A stretch of 64,000 nt of DNA. It comes from Cristatella mucedo. Lineage: Eukaryota; Bryozoa; Phylactolaemata; Cristatellidae. Both the position numbers and the translations under genes were made by a program. The notes under the pieces were generated by a model. The model did not search any database. It was given only the letters and a program-made list of their open reading frames with translations, and had not been told where the DNA came from. The stretch spans positions 62,501 through 126,500 of the forward strand of contig WPIO01000267.1 in assembly GCA_009760855.2 (NCBI GenBank), given 5' to 3'. Of the stretch, positions 20,101 to 30,185 are shown in pieces (within the stretch, counting starts at the first letter, position 1; every line of letters starts with the position of its first letter).

Positions 20101-21101
20101 TACTATAAATGGGGTTAGAACTCTATTATCATATTCATAAACGTTAATACTTATGTTAAATAACTCTGCTAAATGAGGAATATCACTAAAGTTTAAGGCA
20201 ATTGAAGAATAACCATCTTTAATATAAAACAACTCTTCTATTTTCTCTATATTATGTGAATATTACTCATGTAATATTTCCTTTAGATCAGCAATAGACT
20301 CTGGATGAATAACTCTCCAATGAAGGAATCTTAAAACACACCATAATACGCAAAGATTATCTGATTCATTCTTTATATTGATTGTTGACCTCTTCTTTTC
20401 TAATCCTTCAGGCATTGGTAAATAGCTACCACCAAATTTATGACGAAAATAAGTAAACTTCGCATAAATAGCATTAATACCAATCATAACCCAATTAGAA
20501 CCTCTTTCAGTCCATTCTTCAACTTTTCTTTTTAAAAATGTAACTTGTGTTTTAACTATTTTATCAATGTCAGATATTCTATTTAACTTTGAATTACTTA
20601 AACCTTTAAATGGTTGGTAATTGAATGCACCGCTTTCAGATGCTAAAATTGGTGAAATAATTATTGTCATTTTTAAATCGCTCTTTCGTTTAAGTAAATA
20701 TTTAATAACTAGTTTCAAATCTGGCGCAACCTTATCGAATATTACATCAGAATCAACAATATTCTTATCTAGTCCAATATATTCATAATCTAAGTATCTT
20801 TCATCGGTAGAAGCTTTTCCTAAAAACCAACCTGTTTCCTGTATATTTATTAGCCTCTCGGATTCTTTATTGAATGACCACCGCTTATTGTTTTAACTGA
20901 CTTCTCAGCAATTGGATTATCTGGTTTTATAGTAGTTGTTGGTGTTCTTAGAGTTGCGATCAATGCATCAACACTGTCTTTTGAGAAAGGATATTTTGGA
21001 AGAAGACCTGTACGTTTTCTTACCTCTTCTCTAATACGTTTTGCATGATCGCTAAATTTTTCACCCTCCCGTCGCATAAAGTAGTCTATGATTTGATCCA
21101 T
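17108..21101 (-). pseudogene. Type B DNA polymerase (protein-primed type), copy 1
   Basis: About 1,330 codons run from the ATG at 21,101 (MDQIIDYFMRREGEKFSDHA) to a TGA at 17,108. Exo I is visible at YADFE, Exo II at THNLKGYDSHLL and Exo III at YSDIYLIMDVLLL. Motif A is YVDANSVYYY, motif B NAFFGKT and motif C YTDTDS (about 17,743-17,763). An N-terminal Cys-rich segment, LTCKRCL, fits Polinton/adintovirus PolB, and the C-terminus has ALSAFDSKR and GIHSYSYGH. It replicates the linear viral genome and normally uses a terminal protein as primer. At least seven in-frame stops and several frameshifts make it nonfunctional. The start lacks the TATATAGAA box, and a CRE-like TGACGTCA lies about 180 bp upstream. 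Confidence 0.93.
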
Positions 21102-21149
21102 ATGTAAAGATAGAAAACTTTTATTTAATTGAAAAAACTCATACGCCTG

Positions 21150-21327
21150 AGTAGATGTAAAATGAATGATAGAGAAACTAGGGACTTGAAAGAAGACGGC
21201 AGACATTAAATTAATCGGACGAAGATAATAATCGAACGAAGTCATATTATTATATGAGGACGATTTATTTAATTGATGACGTCATCGATCGAGCCCTAGG
21301 GTCGCTATCATTCATTTTACATCTACT
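21150..21327. repeat. Terminal imperfect palindrome (hairpin-type end), copy 1
   Basis: The outer arms are perfectly inverted over 22 bases: AGTAGATGTAAAATGAATG.. at 21,150-21,171 pairs with the complement at 21,306-21,327. Inside, the arms pair imperfectly (for example ATTAAATTAATCGG against CGATTTATTTAAT), and the centre near 21,249 reads TCATATTATTATATGA. Copy 2 has the same structure at 36,977-37,157 with many of the same mismatches. Sequence outside the palindrome is unrelated between the copies, so this is probably the end of the viral genome. It begins 48 bp upstream of the PolB start. Confidence 0.8.
21277..21284. promoter_or_regulatory. CRE-like TGACGTCA in terminal palindrome
   Basis: A perfect ATF/CREB-type octamer lies in the outer arm, about 180 bp upstream of PolB. 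It is conserved in copy 2 at 37,106-37,113. It may drive early transcription; this is inferred from the motif only. Confidence 0.45.
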
Positions 21328-21329
21328 AG

Positions 21330-23785
21330 CCTCCCAACTGGCTTTCGGTGCTCATTCTCACCGATGCGTTCCATTTGGTCCCGACGATGCATCTGATCGA
21401 CTTCAGGGTTCATTCACTCACTTTATACCCCACGTTGTTCTACATTTCAAGTAGGCCTACCCCATCTCTTCCCAGCCAGGCTCTCAGTCTCTCAATTTCT
21501 CTCTCTTCCATACAGCTCAACTGACTTAGCTGTACCTAGAACAGACCCTCCACGATTGGAAACCGTGCGACCAATTTGCGTGGTGCCTTAATCTGAAGCT
21601 CATTCAATGCTGACATAAGATCTTACTACAACACGAAACTTAAAGAAAAGCTGCGAACGACTTCCGCTGCCTATTTAAAGTTCCTCCAAAGCAAAATTCG
21701 TGTGGTCACGCCTGCCAAGGCTATCCAAGTCACTCCAAACGGAATGATGCTCTTCCCGCCGAAAACCGATAGTACGTTGACTCAGGTTAAACTCGTTGTG
21801 ACCGATATACAATTTTGTTTCCAAAGAGTACCAACCAGTCTTTCAATGCATAACAAATACTTCACACGGGCTCGAAATCAAGTATTGTAGTCTGTATAAA
21901 AACGCACGGAACTAAGACTTGAGACGAAGTAACGCAAATTTACTTGTGCACAGAATACGGACAGACTACTCATCTTAAATATACCTATTGCAAAACGTTA
22001 ACACCAACATAATCGATCTTTCTATAGGTTAAAGTAATACTATCTAATTAAACAGTCTCTTTTATATAGCAACAATTCAGCCTATGCGGCTATCTCCACC
22101 TTTTGAAGCTGCAATAAAGAATCACCCAGAGCTGGATTAAAAGCCACGACCTTAGGCTGAAGTCATGAAAATCTACTACCTTATATGATGCGTCGACATG
22201 TCTCTGTACGTATTCTCTTCTTCTCATGGATTTGGTTGTGGTCGATGCCAACGTAAGAGTCACATAAAGTCTAGTATTGCAGGAAGCGAGAAAGGAGGGG
22301 AGCAGAGAGAAACGATGGGTGCGGTGCTACACTTCCTCTGTTCGTTTGCTAGCTGCAAAAAAAGTCGCATGTGGTTAAAGCTTGCCAGGAGCTTCAACGA
22401 GGAGGGCAATTTCCGACCTCCAATGGAATTTTTCCAAAAAGAACTGATGGCCGAATAGTTTGGAAGCAAGAATTTGCTGAAAGCTGACAGCCTAGAATCA
22501 GGAAAAATAAGGACACAAGTAGGACAGGAGGAGGTCAAGCGCCACAGACCATGTAAATCTGGCTTAAGCGTTGTGCTCCGAATGCAACCAAGTCGAGCCC
22601 ACGACGAGGAGCCAACGAGGAGTCACAGAAAGTCCAAAGTCCCTTCCACCCGCAGAAAACGTTTAGCTGATAGATCTTGGCGAGCAGACTCTATGGGAGG
22701 CCTTACATAAGCCGAACACTAGGTCTCATTAAAATGACGTGGAAAACAAAAGAGAATAAGGGGGCGCTCCGAGTAACATGTCGCATTCCGAATTATTTAC
22801 TTGTCGCCAAGCTCACGACCTACATAACATGAAACATATGTCGACCGGGTCGTGGCATGAGCCTCCCCCAGCATATATAAAACGCCTGGTAGAGATGAAG
22901 TTCTCTCGAGAATATCCAAAACACAGCCACCAGTTAGTAACACCTCATTATAAATGTCAGTTGTAAATGATACGCGGGTACACATGAACCCAGTAAAGGA
23001 ATGTCAACGAGCTGACGTCTAGATCATCGTGACATGTCAGTTAATGCAAAGTTAAGCCAGATGACCAAACGCTTGGGAGCAGGAGTAGCACTGAAAGAGC
23101 TGGAAAGTTGGCTAGGTAATCTGGTGCAAGCATGCCAAATGATCTGCATGCTCCAAAGTTAATCTTGAAACTATTTCAATGTTGTATACGGATTCCGTTA
23201 TCCTGACGCTGAAGCGTTGAGGTGCGACAGTTACCCAGTCGATCAAAGACCTGCTGACCAACGGACCATGCACAGGTTGTTGAAGGTCTGGGGCACAAGA
23301 AAGAAGTCCTTAATACAATTAGTTAGGAGAATATAGACTCGGTCAGAAAAAGCCCTGGGATACTTTTACAGTCATATTAACCTCAAAGGAAGGCCTATTA
23401 TCGGATTACTAAATCATCTGAAAGAAGAATTACTTGATCGATGAAGATCACATGCTCGTCTTGCAGCAACTCGTTTATGATGTAAAGTTGTTGCCTTGCG
23501 AAACCAAGTGGTTCTTTTAATGCTAAATATGTCGCGAGGGTAACGGAAAGAAGCATTTACAGCAACGTCTGTCAGAATACCTCACGTGAACTGACTGGCC
23601 AAGCGTAACAATAGCCTAGTTTGACCCTGAATCGCAGATTAATATTCAATTAGGACAGGTCTTATTTATGGGTGGCAACCTGATGTTTACACCTGCAGTG
23701 AACTAAAGGGCAATCACTTACATGACTTAACTAGTGTGCTCATGTACAACCTACATATTGTGCAGCGAGCACTAACGTACACATG
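21330..23785. other. Host-like DNA between provirus and LINE 3' half
   Basis: Composition rises to host level right after the palindrome and I see no supported gene. A minus-strand SINE tail lies at 22,043-22,130. If the LINE split at 2,101 and 23,792 was a single event, this stretch entered with the provirus or inserted later. No integrase, TIR or other viral gene is recognisable in it. Confidence 0.4.
22043..22130 (-). mobile_element. SINE body/tail fragment
   Basis: On the minus strand this matches the body of the SINEs at 60.6 and 42.9 kb, with GATAGCCGCATAGGCT, a GCTATATAAAAGAG run and the terminal TTTAATTAG. The tRNA-like head is missing. Confidence 0.6.
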
Positions 23786-25365
23786 TTACCACCCAGTCTC
23801 CCCTCTACCATTCCTATCAAAGACAATAGAACGGCTCGCGGCGGACCAGCAGAACTCATATAACGAAACTTCAAATCTTGCTAATAAGTTCCAGTCAGGA
23901 TTTAGAGCTAATCAATCCACAGAGACAGCATTGCTTTGGGTATACAACGACCTACTTAGGAATGCAGACATGAGTAGAGTGTCTTTGCTTGTTTTGCTCG
24001 ATCTTTCGGTAGCTTTTGATACTATAAATCACAAAGTTCGTCTAGTGCGTTTCCCATCTCGCCCGGGCATCACTGGCACTGCTCTGCAATGGTTCAGGTC
24101 CTATATCAGTGGAGGAATCCAGAGTATTGAGGTGAATGGACAATGATCATCCAAGGTACCTCTGAAATATGGGGTACCTCAGGGCTCCGTGCTAGGCCCG
24201 GTTATTTTCACGGTTTACACTCTCCATCTGGCCAACGTGATTGCCAACCACAATCTAGGCTTTCACTTCTATGTGGACGACACTCAGTTGTACCTTTGCT
24301 TTGATCCCTCCTAGCCTTCGAGCACCATAAATTCTCTCAACTCACTTGATGGAGGTATAGATGTCATTCCCACATTGATGGCAGCAAATTTCCTAAAATT
24401 AGACTATGGTAAAACTAACTTACTAGTTTTTGGAGAACCCAGTGTGATTCGGAAATTGGAAAGGTTGACACTCAGAATTGGCTCTGCCAGCATATCTCCT
24501 AGTGAATCAGCTTGAAATCTAGGTTTCATGCTCCAAAGTGACCTCTCGTTAGACGATCACATCAGCTCCACAGTCAAATCTGCCTTCTATCAGCTACATG
24601 GCATTGCTAAAAATCGGGCTTATTTAGATAAGAATACCACATCTAACTTGGTCCATGCATTCGTGACTTCCGGTCTCGACTTCTGCAACTCACTGCTTAC
24701 TGGCCTACCGGCATGTGCGATAAGGCAGTTGCAGCTGGTGCAGAATTCGGCAGCTAGGCATGTCTGTCGTGAGCGTCGCAGTTGCCACATCACACCACTT
24801 TTCGCCGACCTGCACTGGCTACCGGTCAAGCAACGGATTGAATTCAAGTTTTTGTCGCTCACTTTTAGGTCACTTCATCCTTTAGCTCCAGCCTATCTCT
24901 CAGATATACTCCCCGACCAAGCCAACCATCGTACCACCCGCTTTTCGGAATCCAACAGTCTACCAATACCTCGTACAAACCTCAAATCCTTTGGAGACCG
25001 TGCATTTAGTTAGTATGCTCCCAAAGCCTGAAACTTCCTCCCGACTTGATTAAGAACATCCCCTGACTTGACCACATTTAAAAAAACTTAAAAACACGCA
25101 TATTTATGACAGCATTGAGTGGGTCCGTGTGATTGATCCATCATGTGCTTATGCGTGCAGACACTGTGCATGCTGCCACTAACCACATTTGCATGCTGCC
25201 CCTGGGCATGTCACCCCCAACCATGTTGTCCATGTTTTTTGTTTATCAAGCATGATAAAAATCACCTTTCAATTGCTTCCCTTTGCAGTACATATGAAGC
25301 GCCTAGAAAGATAGTGAGTTCTCTGAGGTCGCATTATCGAGAGCATTATCATTATTACTACACAA
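23786..25365 (+). mobile_element. L2/CR1-like LINE: reverse transcriptase to 3' end
   Basis: The frame begins at HPVSPLPFLSKTIERLAADQ, the first RT block. It continues through FQSGFRANQSTETALL and VLLDLSVAFDTINH (the first catalytic Asp), GVPQGSVLGP, and FYVDDTQLY with the catalytic D-D pair. The C-terminal part follows: LQLVQNSAARHVCRE and LHWLPVKQRIEFK. Several stops break it, so it is inactive. The 3' end has ATGAAGCGCCTAGAAAGATA and ATTATTA-like repeats at about 25,350-25,365. The part upstream of RT is missing here but is present at 1,998-2,101. Confidence 0.92.
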
Positions 25366-28300
25366 GCCCGAACAAAGCCTGTATATTACGGCTGACATGA
25401 CAGGTGACTTTCAACAGACCCGTTTACAGGGTTACAAAAGCTGGCGCTACGCTCATCTACTCACCTATTGATTAGAAGCTACTCTATGAGGCAAAGGTTT
25501 GGCCCCTTTTTGGCCTAATACAAGGACCGGGTAATAATTTTGGCGATATTCTCATTACAACGCTATCGTAAATTAAGCTGGCTGTTACCAATAGCTAGTC
25601 GTGCTATTTGGAAGTGATTTTTAGCCCAAATTCCGCAGCCGAGGTAAACGCTTCAATTCAGGAATCAGCCAGCAGGCCTAGGGCCGCTGGGGCAGAGATG
25701 CCGCAAGCTGTTTGTGCTTCCGCGACGAAGCCGGACGCTAGCCCGGAGTTCTCGCCCAAGGGTGCTAGTTCCGATAGGGAGCTAGTTCTTCTGTTGTCAA
25801 TTGAAACTATCCGCATTGTCGCAGTCACTGGCGCAATTCCGTAATGCGAATCACTTTGAGTGCAAAGTAACGTCATAGTAAGCACAGAAGCCAGCTATTG
25901 ACAGCGTCATGTAGCTGCATGTGTCATTCAAACCGCTTAAATTTGCCATAGCATCTACTTAACTGAATGCTTGCCTTGCCAAAACTCAATCCTGGATTGC
26001 AAAAGATTTCTTGAAAGTAAATGACAATAACACATAGCTGGTAGGCTTGTGGCTGGATGTGAAGGCTTGCTCTTCTAAGTAGTGATGCTATGCAACTATC
26101 CCCACGTGCTCGAAACTTTGGTGTCGTTTTCGACAGCTGCCTAACATTTTAAGAGCCAAAGGACTGCTTTTACAGCTAGCCATCACGTCCAACCCCAATA
26201 AGAAGCTGTTTTCCGCGTTAACTTGCAAAGGTGTAAATACTTCTTCGTTCAGTCTCAGTTTGATTATTATAATTTTTTTTTGGCTAGGCAACCAAATAAA
26301 GTAACTAGGCCACTAAAATGGCTACAAATATGGCTGCAAGACTACTTTTTATGTCTTGCAGGTTTGACCACGTGTGTCCTATGCTAAATGACATGTGATG
26401 GCCAACGATTTATTAGCGGATACAGAGCGAAGTTCTTAAGCTGCTCACAAGGCCAGCCACGGCTCGACTATTCCGTTCGTAGCTCAACTGCTGCACCCGT
26501 TTCAGCCTCCTCGTATCCTCTGGTCCTGTGTGCACGATAAAATAACTTTTCTACTCCTGTGCTTAAAGGCAGCAGGCGACTGAAGCTTTAGCTCGGTAGG
26601 TCGTACACTGTGGAATTTACATGCAAGCATCTTATGCAACGACAACTACTCTCCTGCTGCCGACTATGGCTATTTGTTTCTAGCGGTATTGGACTGATAC
26701 TTCCACGCCACACACTACTTCAACTACTTCCCTGCTTCTGCTATGCTTCTCAATTTATCTATTTTACATGAGATAAAATCTTTTGGTTACCAAATGCGTA
26801 GCGAAAGCCGCTAGAGCAGTGAGTGCAATTTACAAAACTCTCCTGCTTAACATCCACGTAGTCGCTGTGGTTCTGTGGAGTTAAAGACGGAGATATAGTA
26901 GGTTCCGTTACATTTAAATAGCTGTAGGTGAACCATCCCGGCTTTTGTACCACTAGCCGTGCGGAGTACCGAATTGCCTCCTATATTTGCTTCCCAGCAC
27001 CTCTCCATATGCTAACGAACAGTTTCAAAGCGTAGTGAATATTTACCACCGAATTAATTTGATCTGCTATGGCCAGTGAGCGTAGATTTCCATTCTGGAT
27101 GTTTCTTTCTCCGAGCAGTTTCAAAATATGTAGCTGTCGTTTTTATGAATTCACTCTAGAACTTTCCCCGGCAGCCAAACTTAATGCTTGAATTCGGACT
27201 GCTTGCCTAATGTGTAAATAAATCCCTATTAGTATATGAGATAATTGCTAGTGGCGATATCGATTGGGTCGCTTTTATCGAGACGTGGCTGAAGTAAAAA
27301 ACAGTCCTATGATAAGCGACGTGATCCAGACGGTTTCCTAGTTCTTTCAAAACCATAGATCAATAAAACCCGCATGGAAGTCACCATAGTTACGTGATCC
27401 TCTTGTAATCACCAAGCGTTTCAGTCCCACCAGAGCATTCTCAAGAATCTTGTTTTGAGTACTTCTAAAAACGAGCTGACAATGGCTGCAGTTATCCAAG
27501 GGTCGGCAAACGTTTCTGACTATTAGGCGATTTCAGAAGGTCAATAAGACACACTAGGCCAAAGAAAAATACGCCAACCCATCAAACGGTGTATTGGTGT
27601 GATCAGATGAACGCTAAACCGTCACAGCGGCTGCTCACGATGATACAATGGGTTTACATTTATCATCTTTCTCTCGTCGGTTATTCATGTTTCACAAAAG
27701 CGCCTGACATCAGTTCACTACATAATCGTTCTTATCCTATCTTATCTTCATACTAAATGACCAAAGTGTCAACCTAGCCAATCCCTTTTTTAACTACTTT
27801 GTCATAAAGATAGGTAACATCAGAGAGTCCATGCCTAAGATTGCCTCGTTCTCTGTCATTCGATTTTCCTGGATTAAATAAATGAAGGACTTGCATTTTT
27901 GGATTCAGTGCAATAAATGGATGTGGAAAAAATGATTGGTGCAATTTGATGCGGTCACGGAGGCTGCTTGTGACCTTATACTGAAGTTCATCACACACTT
28001 GTGACCTTATCCTGAAGTTCATCTCACAGTTACTGAAGAATTTAAGTCGTGTATACCTTATTTACACTCTTTCTATTACCTCCATGTCTTCATTTTACGA
28101 TGCTTATAGATGCGGCTGATATGTAACTTGCATGACAAAAATGTTTTTAATCTGAGGTAATGTGTCTGCACTTGTCGAATGGGCTTTTTATGGCTAATAA
28201 TGTGGTAAATAACAATTGACCATGAGGACTTGGGCAGCTTCGTTGCAGTCTCCCTCTCTTTCAATTAACTACATAGGAACCAGCTCTGAGTGAAGTCTCG

Positions 28301-28371
28301 TTGCTCGTAATCGTTATTATTTCGGCAGCGTTCCCTACTATTGATAACAAAAGCAGTCTTGAGTGCTTAGC
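25366..28371. other. Host DNA without recognisable gene
   Basis: I see no supported coding region or RNA gene. A short tandem duplication of about 31 bp (CTTGTGACCTTATACTGAAG and its near copy) lies at 27,966-28,027. Short open frames on both strands look random. Confidence 0.45.
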
Positions 28372-28600
28372 ATCTCGCCTGGGCACCAGTGGCATTGCAA
28401 AGCAATGCTTCTGGTCCTATGTTTGTGGGGGTGGATACTCTATAGTATTGATGTGAACAGATAAAGATCTTCCGAGGAACAATTTTAGTAGGGGTTACCT
28501 CAAGGCTCCCGTTCGGTTTACGATTTTCGCAGCTTCTAACGTTGTTTTTCCATATGTGATCGCCTAGCACAGTCTCTCACTTCACTAAAGATGAAGCTAC
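28372..28600 (+). mobile_element. Eroded LINE reverse transcriptase fragment
   Basis: Stretches match the region between GITGTALQWF and GVPQGSVLGP of the LINE at 24.05-24.2 kb, for example 'catctcgcctgggcaccag' and 'ggttacctcaaggctcccg'. Many indels and stops are present. It is much older than the copy at 23.8 kb. Confidence 0.65.
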
Positions 28601-28790
28601 TTATACCTTTGCTGGTTAGTATAGTTAAAAGAATGGATAGGTTGGAAGCATGGTTTTTAATAGAGTAACCTGCATCGGCTATTTCAGCTGCAGCAGCGAG
28701 CTACACTTTTTGGTCAAGCGGGAGTCTGGACCCGCTCGGAATACAAGAAAGATAGGATTTAGGCGGCGGCGATGCAGCCCGCCCTAAATC

Positions 28791-29056
28791 CGTAAGCCGT
28801 AAGCCCTAAAGCAGTAAGCCGTGAGCCGTGAGCCGTGAGCCGTGAGCCGTGAGCCGTGAGCCGTGAGCCGTGAGCCGTGAGCCGTGAGCCGTGAGCCGTG
28901 AGCCGTGAGCCGTGAGCCGTGAGCCGTGAGCCGTGAGCCGTGAGCCGTGAGCCGTGAGCCGTGAGCCGTGAGCCGTGAGCCGTGAGCCGTGAGCCGTGAG
29001 CCGTGAGCCGTGAGCCGTGAGCCGTGAGCCGTGAGCCGTGAGCCGTGAGCCGTAAG
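28791..29056. repeat. GTGAGCC heptamer minisatellite
   Basis: About 33 nearly perfect GTGAGCC units are preceded by a few GTAAGCC and CTAAAGC variants. The array ends in GTAAGC directly at the first base of provirus copy 2. There are no spacers, so it is a simple tandem repeat. Confidence 0.95.
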
Positions 29057-29303
29057 CTAAAACATTCTTTCCTTGAACATTAACTAATTGTGGTTTGGTT
29101 TCTAATATTATTTATGCAGATGATAAAACTAATTCTTACATAGAATAAACTAGTGATAATACCAATGGTGTTAGTGGTACACTAGTTTGCTTAATTAATA
29201 TTGATGGAACATATACTTATGCTGTTGATAAGTTTACAGTTTCAGGTGGAATTACTTTTAAAGATTTTATTGTTAGTACTGTTACTGTTAGTACTGTAAA
29301 GAA
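29057..29303 (+). pseudogene. Fibre C-terminal fragment, copy 2
   Basis: It matches the last 70 codons of the copy 1 fibre gene: DKTNSYIE, then a TAA, then TSDNTNGVSGTLVCLINIDG and KFTVSGGITFKDFIV. It is cut at its 5' side by the minisatellite junction. Confidence 0.7.
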
Positions 29304-30179
29304 ATGTTGGGTTATAGAAAAAACTAATGCAAAGAATTATATTAGAAAGACTGGTGATATACCAAGTGGTAATCTAAGTATGAATTGTAATCTTACAAAG
29401 AATTAAGGTGATCCTGTTGATGCTGGAGATTCTGTAAACGGAAAGTATATAGATACAAACTTTGTTACAAAGATTTCTAGATCAACTACTTCTGATTAAG
29501 ATATGGATATGAATAATTACAGAATAGTTGATCTTGCTAATCCTGTTAATCCTAGTGATGCTGCAACAAAAGATTATGTTGATAGTAAACTACCTATTAC
29601 TGGAGGAACAATTAGAGGAAATTTAGTTGTAAATGGTGGAATAAGAGTTTGTAATTCCCCTGCTAATGATTCGTTTCTTGTTCCAGATATACAATTTATG
29701 GATAAAAAACTCTAACAGTTAATGGTGGAAATGTTAATGGAAATCTAGATATGATAAATAACTTTATTAGAATTGCAAATGATCATGTTAATCCAACTGA
29801 TGGTGTAAACCCAAGTTATCTAAATAAAATATCTGATGGAAGTGTTGCAAAACTAGTATTTAATGGATTAATAAATTCATCGAAATCGAGATATGTTTAT
29901 GGAATAAACTATCAAGGGAAATGGAATGCTACTTTTGAAGGCATTGCAGTGCCTCCTAGATCTTTATTTGTAATTTCAACTATGTATGCTGCACAGGATG
30001 GTTCACCAAAAATGCTAATTCCACTTCCTCCATCAGGAACAAATCCTAGTTATTCATCACAGTTATTTGGAAGTTAAGTTATAGATTCAAATAACAGATT
30101 AGTAGAAGGTTCACTTATTAAATCTGGACAAGAATTATTTGATAAAACAATAACTGTGACTGTTTATATAGCAATATAA
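29304..30179 (+). pseudogene. Fibre-like protein 2, copy 2
   Basis: The start at the ATG at 29,304 matches the truncated copy 1 gene at 14,365. After a frameshift and two stops, the frame reads KNYIRKTGDIPSGNLSM and then MNNYRIVDLANPVNPSDAAT with KDYVDSKLPITGGTIRGNL. A third repeat, MINNFIRIANDHVNPTDG, follows. These are three fibre shaft units. The C-terminal knob-like part (KWNATFEGIAVPPRSLFVI) is open, with one late stop, to the TAA at 30,177-30,179. The protein would form the host-binding spike. Confidence 0.7.
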
Positions 30180-30185
30180 AATAAA

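Larger units (their letters stand above)
2102..21329 (-). mobile_element. Endogenous Polinton/adintovirus-like provirus, copy 1
   Basis: This AT-rich block of about 19 kb carries a linked set of hallmark genes: hexon-like major capsid protein, penton-like proteins, FtsK/HerA-type packaging ATPase, adenain-like protease, parvovirus-type PLA2, fibre-like proteins and type B DNA polymerase. This combination is characteristic of Polintons/Mavericks and adintoviruses. Most genes lie on the minus strand, and a plus-strand group sits between 9.36 and 14.5 kb. Nearly every gene has stops or frameshifts, so this is an old integrated copy. It has been hit by an L2-like LINE (16.55-17.05 kb) and a SINE tail (5.67-5.78 kb). 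The right edge is set by loss of homology with copy 2 at the palindrome, and the left edge by the LINE junction at 2,101. No rve integrase is visible. Confidence 0.9.

Noticed and set aside
2125-21101. Possible alternative genetic code explaining in-frame stops in viral genes
   Set aside because: TAA, TAG and TGA all occur at unrelated residue positions and frameshifts are equally common. Random decay explains this better than codon reassignment.
21254-22710. Open frames right of the provirus as viral or integrase genes
   Set aside because: Composition is host-like and no catalytic or zinc-finger motif of integrases can be read in any frame.
28791-29056. CRISPR-like array
   Set aside because: The 7-bp units are contiguous with no spacers; it is a plain minisatellite.
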